Shown here: positions 19,349 through 29,698 of the stretch, piece by piece | How the letters are laid out: the number at the start of each line of letters is the position of its first letter | Position numbering within the stretch: position 1 is the first letter of the stretch | Origin: Antarcticimicrobium sp. | GTDB taxonomy: Bacteria > Pseudomonadota > Alphaproteobacteria > Rhodobacterales > Rhodobacteraceae | Direction of reading: 5' to 3' | Length of the DNA: 64,000 nt | Assembly: GCF_029212575.1 (NCBI RefSeq) | Contig: NZ_JARGPK010000056.1 | Span: 205,677-269,676, forward strand | The notes under the pieces: generated by a model | The model's database searches: none | Seen by the model: only the letters and a program-made list of their open reading frames with translations | Told to the model about the DNA's origin: nothing | Position numbers and translations under genes: made by a program

Positions 19349-21288
19349 GACGCAACCCGCGCGAGCTTTCCCTGTTGAACCGGGCGTCCAGCCGCCGCGC
19401 CGTGCTGCTGGGCGGGCTGCAACTCGCCTTCATGGGCGGATTGGCCCTGCGGATGCGCTATCTCCAGGTCGAGCAGGCCGATCAGTTCCGCCTGCTGGCC
19501 GAGGAAAACCGAGTCAACATCCGTCTGATCCCGCCGACCCGGGGCAAGATCTACGACCGCAACGGCAACGTGCTGGCCCAGAACGTTCAAAGCTATCGCA
19601 TCGTGATCGTGCGCGAGGACGCCGGCGACGTGGAGGAGGTGCTGGGCCGCCTCTCGAAGCTGATCGATCTGGAAGATGAGGACCTCGACCGCGCCCGGAC
19701 CGAGATGCGCCGCAGCCCGCCCTTCCTGCCGGTGACCCTGGCCGACCGGATCGCATGGGAGGATATCTCGAAGGTGGCGGTGAACGCCCCCGCCCTGCCC
19801 GGCATCACGCCCGAGGTCGGGCTGACCCGCGTCTATCCGGGCGGGCCGGACTTTGCCCATGTGGTGGGCTACGTCGGCCCGGTCTCGGATTACGACCTGA
19901 GCAGGATCGAGGACCCAGAACCGGTGCTGCGCATTCCGCGGTTCCAGATCGGCAAGGTCGGGCTCGAGGCCAAGCGCGAGGAGATGCTGCGCGGCAAGGC
20001 CGGCGCCAAGCGGGTCGAGGTCAACGCCACCGGCCGGGTGATGCGCGAGCTGGACCGCCGCGAGGGCCAGCCCGGCGCCGACCTGCAACTGAGCGTCGAT
20101 GCCGAGCTGCAGGGCTACGTGCAGGCGCGGCTGGGCGATGAGAGCGCCAGCGCGGTGGTGATCGACTGCGAGACCGGCGATCTGCGCGCGATCTCCTCCG
20201 CGCCCAGCTTCGATCCCAACCTCTTCGTGCGCGGCATCTCGCTGGCCGATTACCGCGCGCTGACCGATGATATCCACCGGCCGCTGGCGTCGAAGTCGGT
20301 GCAGGGGGTGTACCCGCCCGGCTCCACCTTCAAGATGATCACCGCCATGGCAGCGCTGGAAGAGGGGCTGATGGGCCCCGACGACACCGTCTGGTGCCCC
20401 GGCTACCTGGAGGTTTCGGGCCGCCGGTTCCACTGCTGGCGCCGGGGCGGTCACGGGCATGTGGACCTCGAGAACTCGCTCAAGCAGAGCTGCGACGTCT
20501 ACTACTACGACCTCGCGTTGAAGGTCGGGATCGACAAGATCTCGGCCATGGCGCAGCGTTTCGGCCTCGGGGTCCGCCACGACGTGCCGATGTCGGCGGT
20601 CGCCGCCGGGCTGACCCCGAACCGGGCCTGGAAGAAACGCGTGCACGACGCCGACTGGCTGATCGGCGATACCGCCAACGCCGCGATCGGGCAGGGTTAC
20701 ATGCTGGCCTCGCCGATGCAGCTCGCGGTAATGTCGGCGCGGATCGCCACCGGGCGCGCGGTCACGCCACGGCTGGTCAAATCGATCGACGGGATCGAAC
20801 AGCCCGGCGGCGGCGGCGAACCTCTGGGGGTGAACGAGAACAACCTGCGTACCCTGCGCCGCGCGATGTTCGCGGTCTCGAACGACCGGCGCGGCACCGC
20901 CTATGGCAGCCGCATCATCGAGGATGCCTTCCGCATGGCCGGCAAGACCGGCACCAGCCAGGTGCGCAACATCACCGCCGCCGAACGCGCCGCCGGCGTG
21001 ACCCGCAACGAGGATCTGCCGTGGAACCGGCGTGACCATGCGCTGTTCGTCTGCTTCGCGCCCTACGACAAACCCAAATACGCGGTCTCGGTGGTTATCG
21101 AACATGGCGGCGGCGGGTCCTCGGCGGCCGCGCCGGTGGCGCGTGACGTGATGCTGCAGGCGCTCTACGGCGATACCCCGCCGCTGGCCGCCTACCCGTC
21201 CAAGGACCGCAGCCGGATCAAGGCCCAGCAGGAACGGCTGCACCGCGAGCGGCTGCGCGCGGAACAGGACCAGAGCGGGCGCGCATGA
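19345..21288 (+). CDS. mrdA: Penicillin-binding protein 2
   Basis: PPTRGKIYDRNGNVLAQN, YPPGSTFKMITAMAAL (SxxK), KTGTSQV. Confidence 0.95.
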   Translation: MRRNPRELSLLNRASSRRAVLLGGLQLAFMGGLALRMRYLQVEQADQFRLLAEENRVNIRLIPPTRGKIYDRNGNVLAQNVQSYRIVIVREDAGDVEEVLGRLSKLIDLEDEDLDRARTEMRRSPPFLPVTLADRIAWEDISKVAVNAPALPGITPEVGLTRVYPGGPDFAHVVGYVGPVSDYDLSRIEDPEPVLRIPRFQIGKVGLEAKREEMLRGKAGAKRVEVNATGRVMRELDRREGQPGADLQLSVDAELQGYVQARLGDESASAVVIDCETGDLRAISSAPSFDPNLFVRGISLADYRALTDDIHRPLASKSVQGVYPPGSTFKMITAMAALEEGLMGPDDTVWCPGYLEVSGRRFHCWRRGGHGHVDLENSLKQSCDVYYYDLALKVGIDKISAMAQRFGLGVRHDVPMSAVAAGLTPNRAWKKRVHDADWLIGDTANAAIGQGYMLASPMQLAVMSARIATGRAVTPRLVKSIDGIEQPGGGGEPLGVNENNLRTLRRAMFAVSNDRRGTAYGSRIIEDAFRMAGKTGTSQVRNITAAERAAGVTRNEDLPWNRRDHALFVCFAPYDKPKYAVSVVIEHGGGGSSAAAPVARDVMLQALYGDTPPLAAYPSKDRSRIKAQQERLHRERLRAEQDQSGRA

Positions 21289-22424
21289 GCTATCTGGAAT
21301 ACAAAGTCAAATCCACGCCCTCCGGCCTGCGCAAGGTGCTCTACCTGAACTGGCCGCTGACGCTGCTGCTGGTCTCGGTCGCGGGGGTCGGCGCGCTGAT
21401 GCTCTACTCGGTCGCCGGCGGCTCCTTCTCGCCCTGGGCCGAGCCGCAGATGAAGCGCTTCGCACTCGGTCTTGTGGTGATGATGGCGGTGGCCATGGTG
21501 CCGATCTGGTTCTGGCGCAACATGGCGGCGCTGGCCTATGGGCTGTCGCTGCTGCTGCTGGTCGGGGTCGAGCTGTTCGGCTCCGTCGGCATGGGGGCGC
21601 AGCGCTGGATCGACCTCGGCTTCATGCGGCTGCAACCCTCGGAGCTGACCAAGATCACCCTGGTGATGATTCTGGCGGCCTATTACGACTGGCTGCCCGC
21701 GACACGCACCTCGCGGCCGCTCTGGGTGTTTCTGCCGGTGCTGCTCATCCTGATCCCCACGGCCATGGTCCTGCGCCAGCCCGACCTGGGCACCTCGATC
21801 CTGCTGCTGGCGGCAGGCGGCGCGGTGATGTTCCTGGCCGGGGTGCACTGGGCCTATTTCGCCGCGGTGATCGCCGCCGGCGTCGGCGTGGTCACCGCCG
21901 TGTTCCAGTCGCGCGGCACCCCGTGGCAACTGCTGAAGGACTACCAGTACCGGCGTATCGACACCTTCCTCGATCCGGGCAGCGACCCGCTCGGCGCGGG
22001 CTATCACATCACCCAGTCCAAGATCGCTCTGGGATCGGGCGGCTGGACCGGGCGCGGCTTCATGCAGGGCACGCAATCGCGGCTGAACTTCCTGCCCGAG
22101 AAACACACCGATTTCATCTTCACCACCCTGGCCGAGGAATTCGGTTTTATCGGCGGCATGTCGCTGCTGACGCTCTATGCGCTGATCGTCCTGTTCTGCA
22201 TCGCCTCGGCACTGGCGGCCCGCGACCGGTTCTCGTCGCTGGTCACGCTTGGTATCGCCTTTACCTTCTTCCTGTTCTTCGCCGTCAACATGTCGATGGT
22301 GATGGGATTGGCCCCGGTTGTGGGGGTGCCGTTGCCGATGGTCAGCTATGGCGGCTCGGCCATGCTGGTGCTGATGGCCGCCTTCGGTATCGTGCAGAGC
22401 GCCCATATCCACCGCCCACGCTGA
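21285..22424 (+). CDS. rodA: Rod shape-determining protein RodA
   Basis: SEDS family, RWIDLGFMRLQPSELTKI, FLPEKHTDFIFTTLAEEFGFIGG, VPLPMVSYGGSAML. Confidence 0.95.
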   Translation: MSYLEYKVKSTPSGLRKVLYLNWPLTLLLVSVAGVGALMLYSVAGGSFSPWAEPQMKRFALGLVVMMAVAMVPIWFWRNMAALAYGLSLLLLVGVELFGSVGMGAQRWIDLGFMRLQPSELTKITLVMILAAYYDWLPATRTSRPLWVFLPVLLILIPTAMVLRQPDLGTSILLLAAGGAVMFLAGVHWAYFAAVIAAGVGVVTAVFQSRGTPWQLLKDYQYRRIDTFLDPGSDPLGAGYHITQSKIALGSGGWTGRGFMQGTQSRLNFLPEKHTDFIFTTLAEEFGFIGGMSLLTLYALIVLFCIASALAARDRFSSLVTLGIAFTFFLFFAVNMSMVMGLAPVVGVPLPMVSYGGSAMLVLMAAFGIVQSAHIHRPR

Positions 22425-22437
22425 ACCCGGAGAGCCC

Positions 22438-23370
22438 ATGACCGCAACCATCCTCTTTGCCTCGAAATCCGAACGCTGGGACACCTACGAAGGACCGCTG
22501 CGCCGCGCGCTGGACGCCCTCGGCCTGACCTATCGGCTGGGCACCGACTTCCCGTCCGAAGAGGTGGATTACATCGTCTACGCCCCCAACAGCGGAATCG
22601 ACGATTTCACCCCCTTCACCCGGCTCAAGGCGGTGCTCAACCTCTGGGCCGGGGTCGAGGCGGTGGTCGGCAACCCCACGCTGAAGGTGCCGCTGGCGCG
22701 GATGGTCGATTTCGGGCTGACCCAGGGCATGACCGAATGGGTGGTGGGCCACGCCATGCGCCATCATCTGGGGATGGACGCGCATATCTTCGGCCAGGAC
22801 GGCATCTGGCGCACCGAGACGCCGCCGCTGGCCCGCGACCGGCGGATCGGCCTGCTGGGGCTGGGCGCGCTCGGCATCGCGGCGGGCACCGCGCTGGCGC
22901 GGCTGGGCTTTCCCGTCACCGGCTGGAGCCGCAGCGAGAAATCGGTCGAGGGGATCACCTGCCGGCACGGCGACGAGGGGCTGCGCGACACCCTCGCACA
23001 GGCCGACATCCTGATCCTGCTGTTGCCCGACACCCCGGCGACGCAGAACATCCTGAATGCCGACGCCATGGCGCGGATGCCGAAAGGCGCGGTGGTCATC
23101 AACCCCGGCCGCGGCCCGCTGATCGACGACGACGCGCTGATCGCCGCGCTCGACAGCGGCCACCTGGGCCACGCGACGCTGGACGTGTTCCGCACCGAAC
23201 CGCTGCCGCCCGAGCATCCGTTCTGGGCCCACCCCAGGATCACCGTCACCCCGCATATCGCCTCGGAAACCCGGCCCGACACCGCAGCACAGGTGATCGC
23301 CGAGAACGTGCGCCGCGGCGAGGCGGGCGCGCCTCTGCTGCATCTGGTGGACCGCGATCTGGGCTACTGA
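22438..23370 (+). CDS. D-2-hydroxyacid dehydrogenase (glyoxylate/hydroxypyruvate reductase A-like)
   Basis: GLLGLGALGIAAGTALARLGFPVTGWSRS and GAVVINPGRGPLIDDDAL. Confidence 0.9.
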   Translation: MTATILFASKSERWDTYEGPLRRALDALGLTYRLGTDFPSEEVDYIVYAPNSGIDDFTPFTRLKAVLNLWAGVEAVVGNPTLKVPLARMVDFGLTQGMTEWVVGHAMRHHLGMDAHIFGQDGIWRTETPPLARDRRIGLLGLGALGIAAGTALARLGFPVTGWSRSEKSVEGITCRHGDEGLRDTLAQADILILLLPDTPATQNILNADAMARMPKGAVVINPGRGPLIDDDALIAALDSGHLGHATLDVFRTEPLPPEHPFWAHPRITVTPHIASETRPDTAAQVIAENVRRGEAGAPLLHLVDRDLGY

Positions 23371-23401
23371 GCGTGCCCGGCGACCCCGGTGCGGGGCGCT
23401 G

Positions 23402-23758
23402 TTACAGCCCCAGTTCGGCCCGTTTGTTTTTCGTCAGCCCCGCCACGATCATATCGTAGGAGGCCACGATATGGCGCTCCAGCTCGGCGCTCGGCAAGCC
23501 GGGTTCATCGTGTTGCTGCACCCATTTCAACCCGCGCGAGGCCAGATAGGGCGCGGGCCGCAGGCCGGGCATATCCGTCAGCACCTCGAACCCCAGTTCG
23601 GTCACCTTGAAGGTGAAGGCGGGGCACCCCGCCTCGCCCCAGCCGCAGATGGCAAACACCTTGCCGCCCACCTTCCACACGTCCGAGCCGCCCCATTGCA
23701 CCACATGGGTACTGGCGGGTAGCCCGGCGCAGAAGGCATTGAACCCCTCGCGGGTCAT
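23402..23758 (-). CDS. MmcQ/YjbR family protein
   Basis: 118 aa; VQWGGSDVWKVGGKVFAICGW typical of the MmcQ/YjbR fold. Confidence 0.82.
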   Translation of the reverse strand: MTREGFNAFCAGLPASTHVVQWGGSDVWKVGGKVFAICGWGEAGCPAFTFKVTELGFEVLTDMPGLRPAPYLASRGLKWVQQHDEPGLPSAELERHIVASYDMIVAGLTKNKRAELGL

Positions 23759-25773
23759 CCCGCCGCCAGACCGCGCCCCTTGAGCAGCGCCTCGACCCCC
23801 GGCAACCGACCCCGGAACGCGGTGTAAAGCGCCTCGGGTTCCTGCGAACCGCCAGCCGACAGGATATGCCGTTCCAGCGCCTGCGCGCGGTCGGCGTCAA
23901 AGGCGCCGCCGGCCTCTTCGAAGGCGGCGAAGGCATCGGCGTCCATCACCTCGGACCACATGTAGCTGTAATAGCCCGAGCTGTAGCCGTCGCCGGAGAA
24001 GACATGGGCGAAATGCGGCGTCGCATGGCGCATCCCGATGGCGTGCGGCATGCCGATCCCGGCCAGAACCTCGGCCTGTTTCGCCATCGGATCGGCGGGT
24101 GCGGTGCCCTCGTGAAACGCCAGATCGACCAGCGCCGAGGCGACATATTCCACGGTCTGGAACCCCATGTCGAAATGCGCCGCCTTCAGCAGCTTGTCGC
24201 GCATCGCGTCCGGCATCGGCGCGCCGGTTTCCACATGGGTGGCAAACTCGCCCAGAACTTCGGGGACTTCGAGCCAGTGTTCGTACAATTGGCTCGGTAG
24301 TTCGACGAAATCGCGCGCCACGGAGGTGCCCGAGATGCTCTCGTAGGTGACATCCGACAACAGCTGGTGCAGCGCGTGGCCGAACTCATGGAAGAGCGTG
24401 CGCGCATCGTCGTAGGACAAGAGCGCCGGATCGCCCTTGGCGAAGTTGCACACGTTGATCACCACCGGCGCCTGTCGCTCGGGGAACCTGGCCTGGCCGC
24501 GCATGGCGCTGCACCAGGCGCCGGAGCGTTTCGAGCCGCGGGCGAAATAGTCTCCGATGAACACGCCGACGTGCGCGCCGTCGCGGGTCACCTCCCACGC
24601 CCGGCAATCGGGGTGATAGAGGGCCACGTCGAGCGGCGCGAACTCCAGCCCGAACAGGCGGTTTGCGCAGGAAAACGCCGCCTCGATCATGCGGTCGAGC
24701 TGCAGGTAGGGTTTCAGCGCGGTCTCATCCAGATCATGCTCCGCCTTGCGTCGCTTCTCCGCGTAATAACGCCAGTCCCAGGGTTCCAGGTCGCCGTTGA
24801 CGCCGTCGTCCTGCATCATCGCGGTCAGTACCTGGGCGTCCGCCTCGGCCTGTGCCCTGGCCGGCGCCCAGACTGCCATCAGCAGGTCCCTGACCGCCCC
24901 CGGTGTCTTGGCCATCTCGGTTTCCAGCTTGTAGGCGGCGAAACTGTCGTAGCCGAGGAGCTTCGCGCGCTCCTCGCGCAGGGCCAGGATCTCGGCGGCG
25001 ATGGCGCGGTTATCGGTCTCGCCGCCATTGGCGCCGCGCGCGGCCCAGGCGCGCCAGGCGGTTTCGCGCAGGTCACGACGGGGGGAGAATTGCAGGAACG
25101 GCACGATCAGCGACCGCGACAGGGTGACGATCGGGCCATCCGCGCCCTGGTCTTCGCCGGCGGTGCGGGCGGCGCGGATCACGAAATCGGGCAGCCCCTC
25201 GAGGTCGGCCTCGGACAGCGGCATCGTCCAGTCCCGCTCATCGGCCAGCAGGTTCTGGGTGAAGGCAGTGCCCAGCGTGGCCAGTCGTGCCTTGATTGCC
25301 TTGATCCGTTCGGCCGCTGCGCCCCTCAGAGCGGCGCCGGACCGGACAAAGCCGCGATGGGTGAGCATCAGCACACGGGCCTGTTCCGGGGTCAGCCCCA
25401 ACGTGTTTCGCCGCGCCCAGAGATCCGAAACGCGGGCAAAGAGCGCCCTGTTGGCGAAAATCTCGGAGTAATGCGCGGCCAGCCTGGGCGAGAAGTCCCG
25501 CTGCAGTTCCTGTCGCTCGGGATTGCTGTCCGCGCCCGCCACGGTGAAGAACACCGAAAGCACCTTGTCCAGCGTCTTGCCCGCCGCCTCCAGCGCCTCG
25601 ATGGTATTGGCGAATGTGGGCGCCTCGGGGTTTTCGGTGATCGCCGCGATCTCGTCGCGGTGGGCGGCCAGCGCGAGATCCAGCGCAGGGGCGAAATCCG
25701 CGTCGGAAATGGCATCGAAAGGGGCAATCTGGAACGGGGTGTCCCAGTCGGACAGGATCGGGTTGCTCATCAA
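23755..25773 (-). CDS. M3 family metallopeptidase (peptidyl-dipeptidase Dcp / oligopeptidase A-like)
   Basis: TLFHEFGHALHQLLSDV (HExxH) motif; 672 aa. Confidence 0.93.
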   Translation of the reverse strand: MMSNPILSDWDTPFQIAPFDAISDADFAPALDLALAAHRDEIAAITENPEAPTFANTIEALEAAGKTLDKVLSVFFTVAGADSNPERQELQRDFSPRLAAHYSEIFANRALFARVSDLWARRNTLGLTPEQARVLMLTHRGFVRSGAALRGAAAERIKAIKARLATLGTAFTQNLLADERDWTMPLSEADLEGLPDFVIRAARTAGEDQGADGPIVTLSRSLIVPFLQFSPRRDLRETAWRAWAARGANGGETDNRAIAAEILALREERAKLLGYDSFAAYKLETEMAKTPGAVRDLLMAVWAPARAQAEADAQVLTAMMQDDGVNGDLEPWDWRYYAEKRRKAEHDLDETALKPYLQLDRMIEAAFSCANRLFGLEFAPLDVALYHPDCRAWEVTRDGAHVGVFIGDYFARGSKRSGAWCSAMRGQARFPERQAPVVINVCNFAKGDPALLSYDDARTLFHEFGHALHQLLSDVTYESISGTSVARDFVELPSQLYEHWLEVPEVLGEFATHVETGAPMPDAMRDKLLKAAHFDMGFQTVEYVASALVDLAFHEGTAPADPMAKQAEVLAGIGMPHAIGMRHATPHFAHVFSGDGYSSGYYSYMWSEVMDADAFAAFEEAGGAFDADRAQALERHILSAGGSQEPEALYTAFRGRLPGVEALLKGRGLAAG

Positions 25774-25955
25774 GGTCTCCTTTGTCTTGGCAAGCTATGC
25801 TGTCGCGCGGCAATGTCCAGAGCGCCCGGCGGTCGCCCCCCTGCGGAACAAGTGCACCGGGAAACCCAAACGCCGTGCGACCGGGATCGGTGCATGACTT
25901 GGCGCGCAGGATCGGGCAGGATCACCGCACCGTCCTCGGTCACCGGAGCACCGCC

Positions 25956-28124
25956 ATGCCTGACGCCTCTGCCATTGCCACGTTCACGCCCACCGATCCG
26001 CTTTATCCCCATCAACGCCATTTGGCCGCGCTGAACGGGCTGGAAACGGTCTGGGGGGAATACACCGGTTCGGGGGTCATCGTCGGCGTCTACGACGAAT
26101 CCGTCGATTTCCACCACCAGGACCTGGCCGGAAAGCAGCTCACCGGGCTGTTCCCGCTGTTTCGGGGCGAGCGGTATGTAATCGACCCCGATCCGAACAC
26201 GACGCATGGCACCGGTGTCGCCGGGCTGATCGCGGCCTCCGCCAACGGAGAGGGGGCGGTCGGTGTCGCCTTTGACGCCAGCCTGGTGTCGGTGGGGCTC
26301 CAGGGTTGGTGGGAAAACCGAAAGACCCCGCTCGCCAATGCCCTGTTCGAGACGTTGCAGCATGTGGACGTGTCGAACAACAGCTGGGGCGGGGTGCCGA
26401 ATTACGCCCTGGGCGACCCGGTGACAAGCAGCCCCCTGGTCGCGGCCGCCTATCAGGAGGCCGCCGTATCCGGCCGTTACGGGCTGGGCACCATCCTGGT
26501 AAAGGCGGCCGGCAATGAATCCACGACGGCACAGGCCGAGTATTACAACACCCTGCGCGAGTTCATCCTGGTCGGGGCAACCTCGCATTCCGGGGTCGTG
26601 CTAAGCTATTCCAATCGCGGGGCGAACCTTCTGGTGACCGCGCCGGTCGGGGTGGGCGTCAAGACCGGGACCATCACGACGAACAACACCCATGACGTCG
26701 ATTGGGGCGCCCCCTATGGGCTGACAAACCGGCAATTGCCGGGGGTGGGCGAGCTGGTGGAGGACCCGACCGATTACATGTTCTTCGACGGCACCTCGGC
26801 GGCGACGCCGATGGTCTCGGGCGTGGTGGCGCTGATGCTGGAGGCCAACCCCGACCTGGGCTGGCGCGACGTGCAGGAAATCCTGTCGCTGTCGGCCACC
26901 CGCACCGGCCACGACCTGGACAGCCCGCGCGAACGCTTTGCCTGGCAAACCAACGGCGATACCCATTGGAACGGCGGCGGGCGGCACATCAGCAACGACT
27001 ATGGCTATGGCGAGGTCGATCCGCTGGCCGCCGTGCGCATGGCCGAGGTCTGGAGCCTGTTCGCCAACCCCGCCACCTCGGCCAACGAAAAGCAGGTCAC
27101 CAGCGGCCCGGCCCCCGCCGTTGTTCATGACGTTCCCGGCGATGGCACCGCGCTGGACCTGACCGCGCAAATCGAGGCCGAGGGTGGTTTCGATATCGAA
27201 ACCGTCGAGGTGAGCGTCCATATCCAGGCCGACCGGATCCATGATCTGCAACTCACGCTGGTGTCTCCCGACGGGACCGAGATCGCCCTGACCGACACCG
27301 AACGCTCCGTCTATACGCCCGGCAAGGTCGCCAAGGACGGGCTGAGCTGGACCTTCCTTGTGCAACACCTGCGGGGCGAGGACGCGACCGGCAGCTGGAC
27401 CCTGCGGGCAGAGGATACCGTGGACAACGACAAATCTATCCAACTGTCCGGGTTTTCGGTCACCGCCCATGGCACGACGCCGGGCCGCAACGATGTCTAT
27501 ACTTTCACCGACGAGGGTTTTGACCTGCTGGACAGCGATCCGGCCCGGGGCGAGATCACCGATCTGCGCGGCGTGGACGACGTGCTCAACCTCGCGGCGC
27601 TCACCCGCGACATCGAGGTGAACCTGTCTCGCAGCGGTGGCATCGGCGACGGTGACAGCACGTTCTTCTCCTTCGGCCCCGACACAAGGATCGAGCATGC
27701 GGTTTCCGGCGATGGCGATGACTGGCTGCGCGGCAACGCCGCGGACAACGTGATGTTCGGGAATCGGGGTGACGACCGGCTCTCGGGGCGGATCGGCGAC
27801 GACGATCTGGTCGGTGGTGCCGGAAACGACATCATCCGGGGCGGTCGAGGCCGCGACCTGATCGAAGGCGGTGACGGCGACGACACGCTGTGGGGCGGGC
27901 GCGGACGCGATGTGTTCCTCTTCGACCCCGGCGCGGGATCGGACGTGATCCGCGACTTCGATGTGGAAAAGGATTCCCTCGACATCGCCTTTCTGGGCGG
28001 TTCCCCGTTTCTCCTCGATGCACGGGACGATGGAGACGACCTTTTGATCGGATTCCTGGATTTCGAGATCCGCCTGACCGATCTGGCCGGCACCAGCGAA
28101 TACGACCTGACCTGGCTGAGCTGA
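25956..28124 (+). CDS. S8 subtilisin-like serine peptidase with P/Homo-B domain and RTX calcium-binding repeats
   Basis: Asp GVYDESVDFHHQDL, His THGTGVAGLIAA, Ser DGTSAATPMVSGVVALML; P-domain HDLQLTLVSPDGTEIAL...GSWTLRAEDT; GGxGxDxxx nonapeptides at C-terminus. Confidence 0.9.
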   Translation: MPDASAIATFTPTDPLYPHQRHLAALNGLETVWGEYTGSGVIVGVYDESVDFHHQDLAGKQLTGLFPLFRGERYVIDPDPNTTHGTGVAGLIAASANGEGAVGVAFDASLVSVGLQGWWENRKTPLANALFETLQHVDVSNNSWGGVPNYALGDPVTSSPLVAAAYQEAAVSGRYGLGTILVKAAGNESTTAQAEYYNTLREFILVGATSHSGVVLSYSNRGANLLVTAPVGVGVKTGTITTNNTHDVDWGAPYGLTNRQLPGVGELVEDPTDYMFFDGTSAATPMVSGVVALMLEANPDLGWRDVQEILSLSATRTGHDLDSPRERFAWQTNGDTHWNGGGRHISNDYGYGEVDPLAAVRMAEVWSLFANPATSANEKQVTSGPAPAVVHDVPGDGTALDLTAQIEAEGGFDIETVEVSVHIQADRIHDLQLTLVSPDGTEIALTDTERSVYTPGKVAKDGLSWTFLVQHLRGEDATGSWTLRAEDTVDNDKSIQLSGFSVTAHGTTPGRNDVYTFTDEGFDLLDSDPARGEITDLRGVDDVLNLAALTRDIEVNLSRSGGIGDGDSTFFSFGPDTRIEHAVSGDGDDWLRGNAADNVMFGNRGDDRLSGRIGDDDLVGGAGNDIIRGGRGRDLIEGGDGDDTLWGGRGRDVFLFDPGAGSDVIRDFDVEKDSLDIAFLGGSPFLLDARDDGDDLLIGFLDFEIRLTDLAGTSEYDLTWLS

Positions 28125-28145
28125 GGGGCGCGCCTGCCGCCGGGG

Positions 28146-29195
28146 TCAGGCCCCGGCGCCGCAGACCGGGCAATCGGCGCGCCGTTTCAGCGCGATCCGG
28201 CGCGTCTCGCCATAGAGCGCGTCATAGATCAACATCTGGCCGCGCAGCGCCTCGCCCGCACCGGCGATCACCTTGACCGCCTCGACCGCCATCATCGCCC
28301 CCACCACACCGGGCAGCGGCGCGATCACCCCGGCCTCGGCGCAAGAGGGGGCAAGACCCGGCGCCGGCGCCTCGGGGAAAATGCACTGGTAGCACGGCGC
28401 GCCATGGGCAGGATCGAACACACTCACCTGCCCCTCCCATTGTGCCAATGCGCCGGAGATCAGCGGCTTGCCCTGTGCCACCGCCACGCGGTTGGCAAGG
28501 TAGCGGGTATCGAAATTGTCGGTGCCGTCGAGGATAATGTCATAGTCGGCGAAGAGATCGGCGGCGATCTCCTCCTCCAGCCGGCGGTGATAGGGGCGGA
28601 CGGCAACAAAGGGGTTGAGCGCCTTGAGCGCCGCCTCGGCCGAAAACACCTTGGGCATGCCGATCCGCGCCTCGGTGTGGATCACCTGCCGTTGCAGGTT
28701 GGAACCCTCGACCGTGTCATCGTCGATCACCCCGATGGTGCCCACCCCGGCGGCGGCGAGATAGAGCAGCGCGGGCGAGCCAAGGCCGCCGGCCCCGATC
28801 ACCAGGACGCGGGCCTGTTTCAACCGCTTCTGCCCCGGCCCGCCCAATTCGCGCAGCACGATGTGGCGGGCATAGCGGTTGAGTTCGGTCTCGGAGAAGG
28901 TGCCGGCGGGCTTCGCCGGCTCGGCGGCGTCTTCCTTGGCGCCTGCACGGCGCTTCAACGCCCGCACGCTGCGGCCATAGACCAGCGCGATCAGGGCGGC
29001 TCCGCCCAGCAGCAGCCAGAGCGCGGCCTCCTTGCCGGTGGCAAGGCGCAGCGGATGCCCGTCCGGCAGGGTCAGGTGCAGCGCCAGCACGGCAAGGTAC
29101 AACAGCCCGATCATCGCCCAGCGCAGCCGATGCGGCAGCCCGGCGGCCCAGCCAATGGCCCAGAGCCCGGCGGCAAGCGCAAGGACCAGCAGCAT
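28146..29195 (-). CDS. Membrane-anchored HesA/MoeB/ThiF (E1-like) adenylyltransferase
   Basis: N-terminal hydrophobic helices then RYARHIVLRELGGPGQKRLKQARVLVIGAGGLGSPALLYLAAAGVG; CYQC and CPVC zinc ligands. Confidence 0.9.
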   Translation of the reverse strand: MLLVLALAAGLWAIGWAAGLPHRLRWAMIGLLYLAVLALHLTLPDGHPLRLATGKEAALWLLLGGAALIALVYGRSVRALKRRAGAKEDAAEPAKPAGTFSETELNRYARHIVLRELGGPGQKRLKQARVLVIGAGGLGSPALLYLAAAGVGTIGVIDDDTVEGSNLQRQVIHTEARIGMPKVFSAEAALKALNPFVAVRPYHRRLEEEIAADLFADYDIILDGTDNFDTRYLANRVAVAQGKPLISGALAQWEGQVSVFDPAHGAPCYQCIFPEAPAPGLAPSCAEAGVIAPLPGVVGAMMAVEAVKVIAGAGEALRGQMLIYDALYGETRRIALKRRADCPVCGAGA

Positions 29196-29650
29196 CAGCG
29201 CCGCCCCGTCGAGCCAAAGCCGCCGGCGCCGCGCGCGGTCTCGGTGAGGTCGTCGGCCAGATCGAACCGCGCCTGCACCACCGGGGCGACGACCATCTGG
29301 GCGATGCGGTCGCCATGAGCGATGACGAAGGGCTCATGCCCTGCGTTCATCACGATCACCCCCAGCGGGCCGCGATAATCGCTGTCGATGGTGCCGGGGC
29401 TGTTGGGCAGGGTGATCCCGTGCTTCAGCGCCAGCCCCGAGCGCGGCCGGATCTGCACCTCGTAGCCCACCGGGATCTCGATCCTCAACCCCGTCGGCAC
29501 CAGCGCCCGCGCCCCCGGCGCCAGCTCGATCGCGCCCCGGTCGGGCAGGTTGGCGCGCAGGTCGGCCCCCGCCGCCCCCGGCGTCTCATAGCCGGGCAGC
29601 GGGATGTCCCGGTCCGCCCCGGCCTCGTGGATCACCCGGATTGCAACCAT
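29195..29650 (-). CDS. dut: dUTP diphosphatase
   Basis: [43 protein letters not shown]-terminal [11 protein letters not shown]. Confidence 0.96.
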   Translation of the reverse strand: MVAIRVIHEAGADRDIPLPGYETPGAAGADLRANLPDRGAIELAPGARALVPTGLRIEIPVGYEVQIRPRSGLALKHGITLPNSPGTIDSDYRGPLGVIVMNAGHEPFVIAHGDRIAQMVVAPVVQARFDLADDLTETARGAGGFGSTGRR

Positions 29651-29698
29651 TGGCGATGGCCCCTTGTCCTGTTCTGGTTCCTGTCCGCGCCGCCCGGA

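Noticed and set aside
23505-23936. 143-aa minus ORF spanning the YjbR/M3 peptidase junction
   Set aside because: Shadow ORF in a different frame of two well-supported genes.
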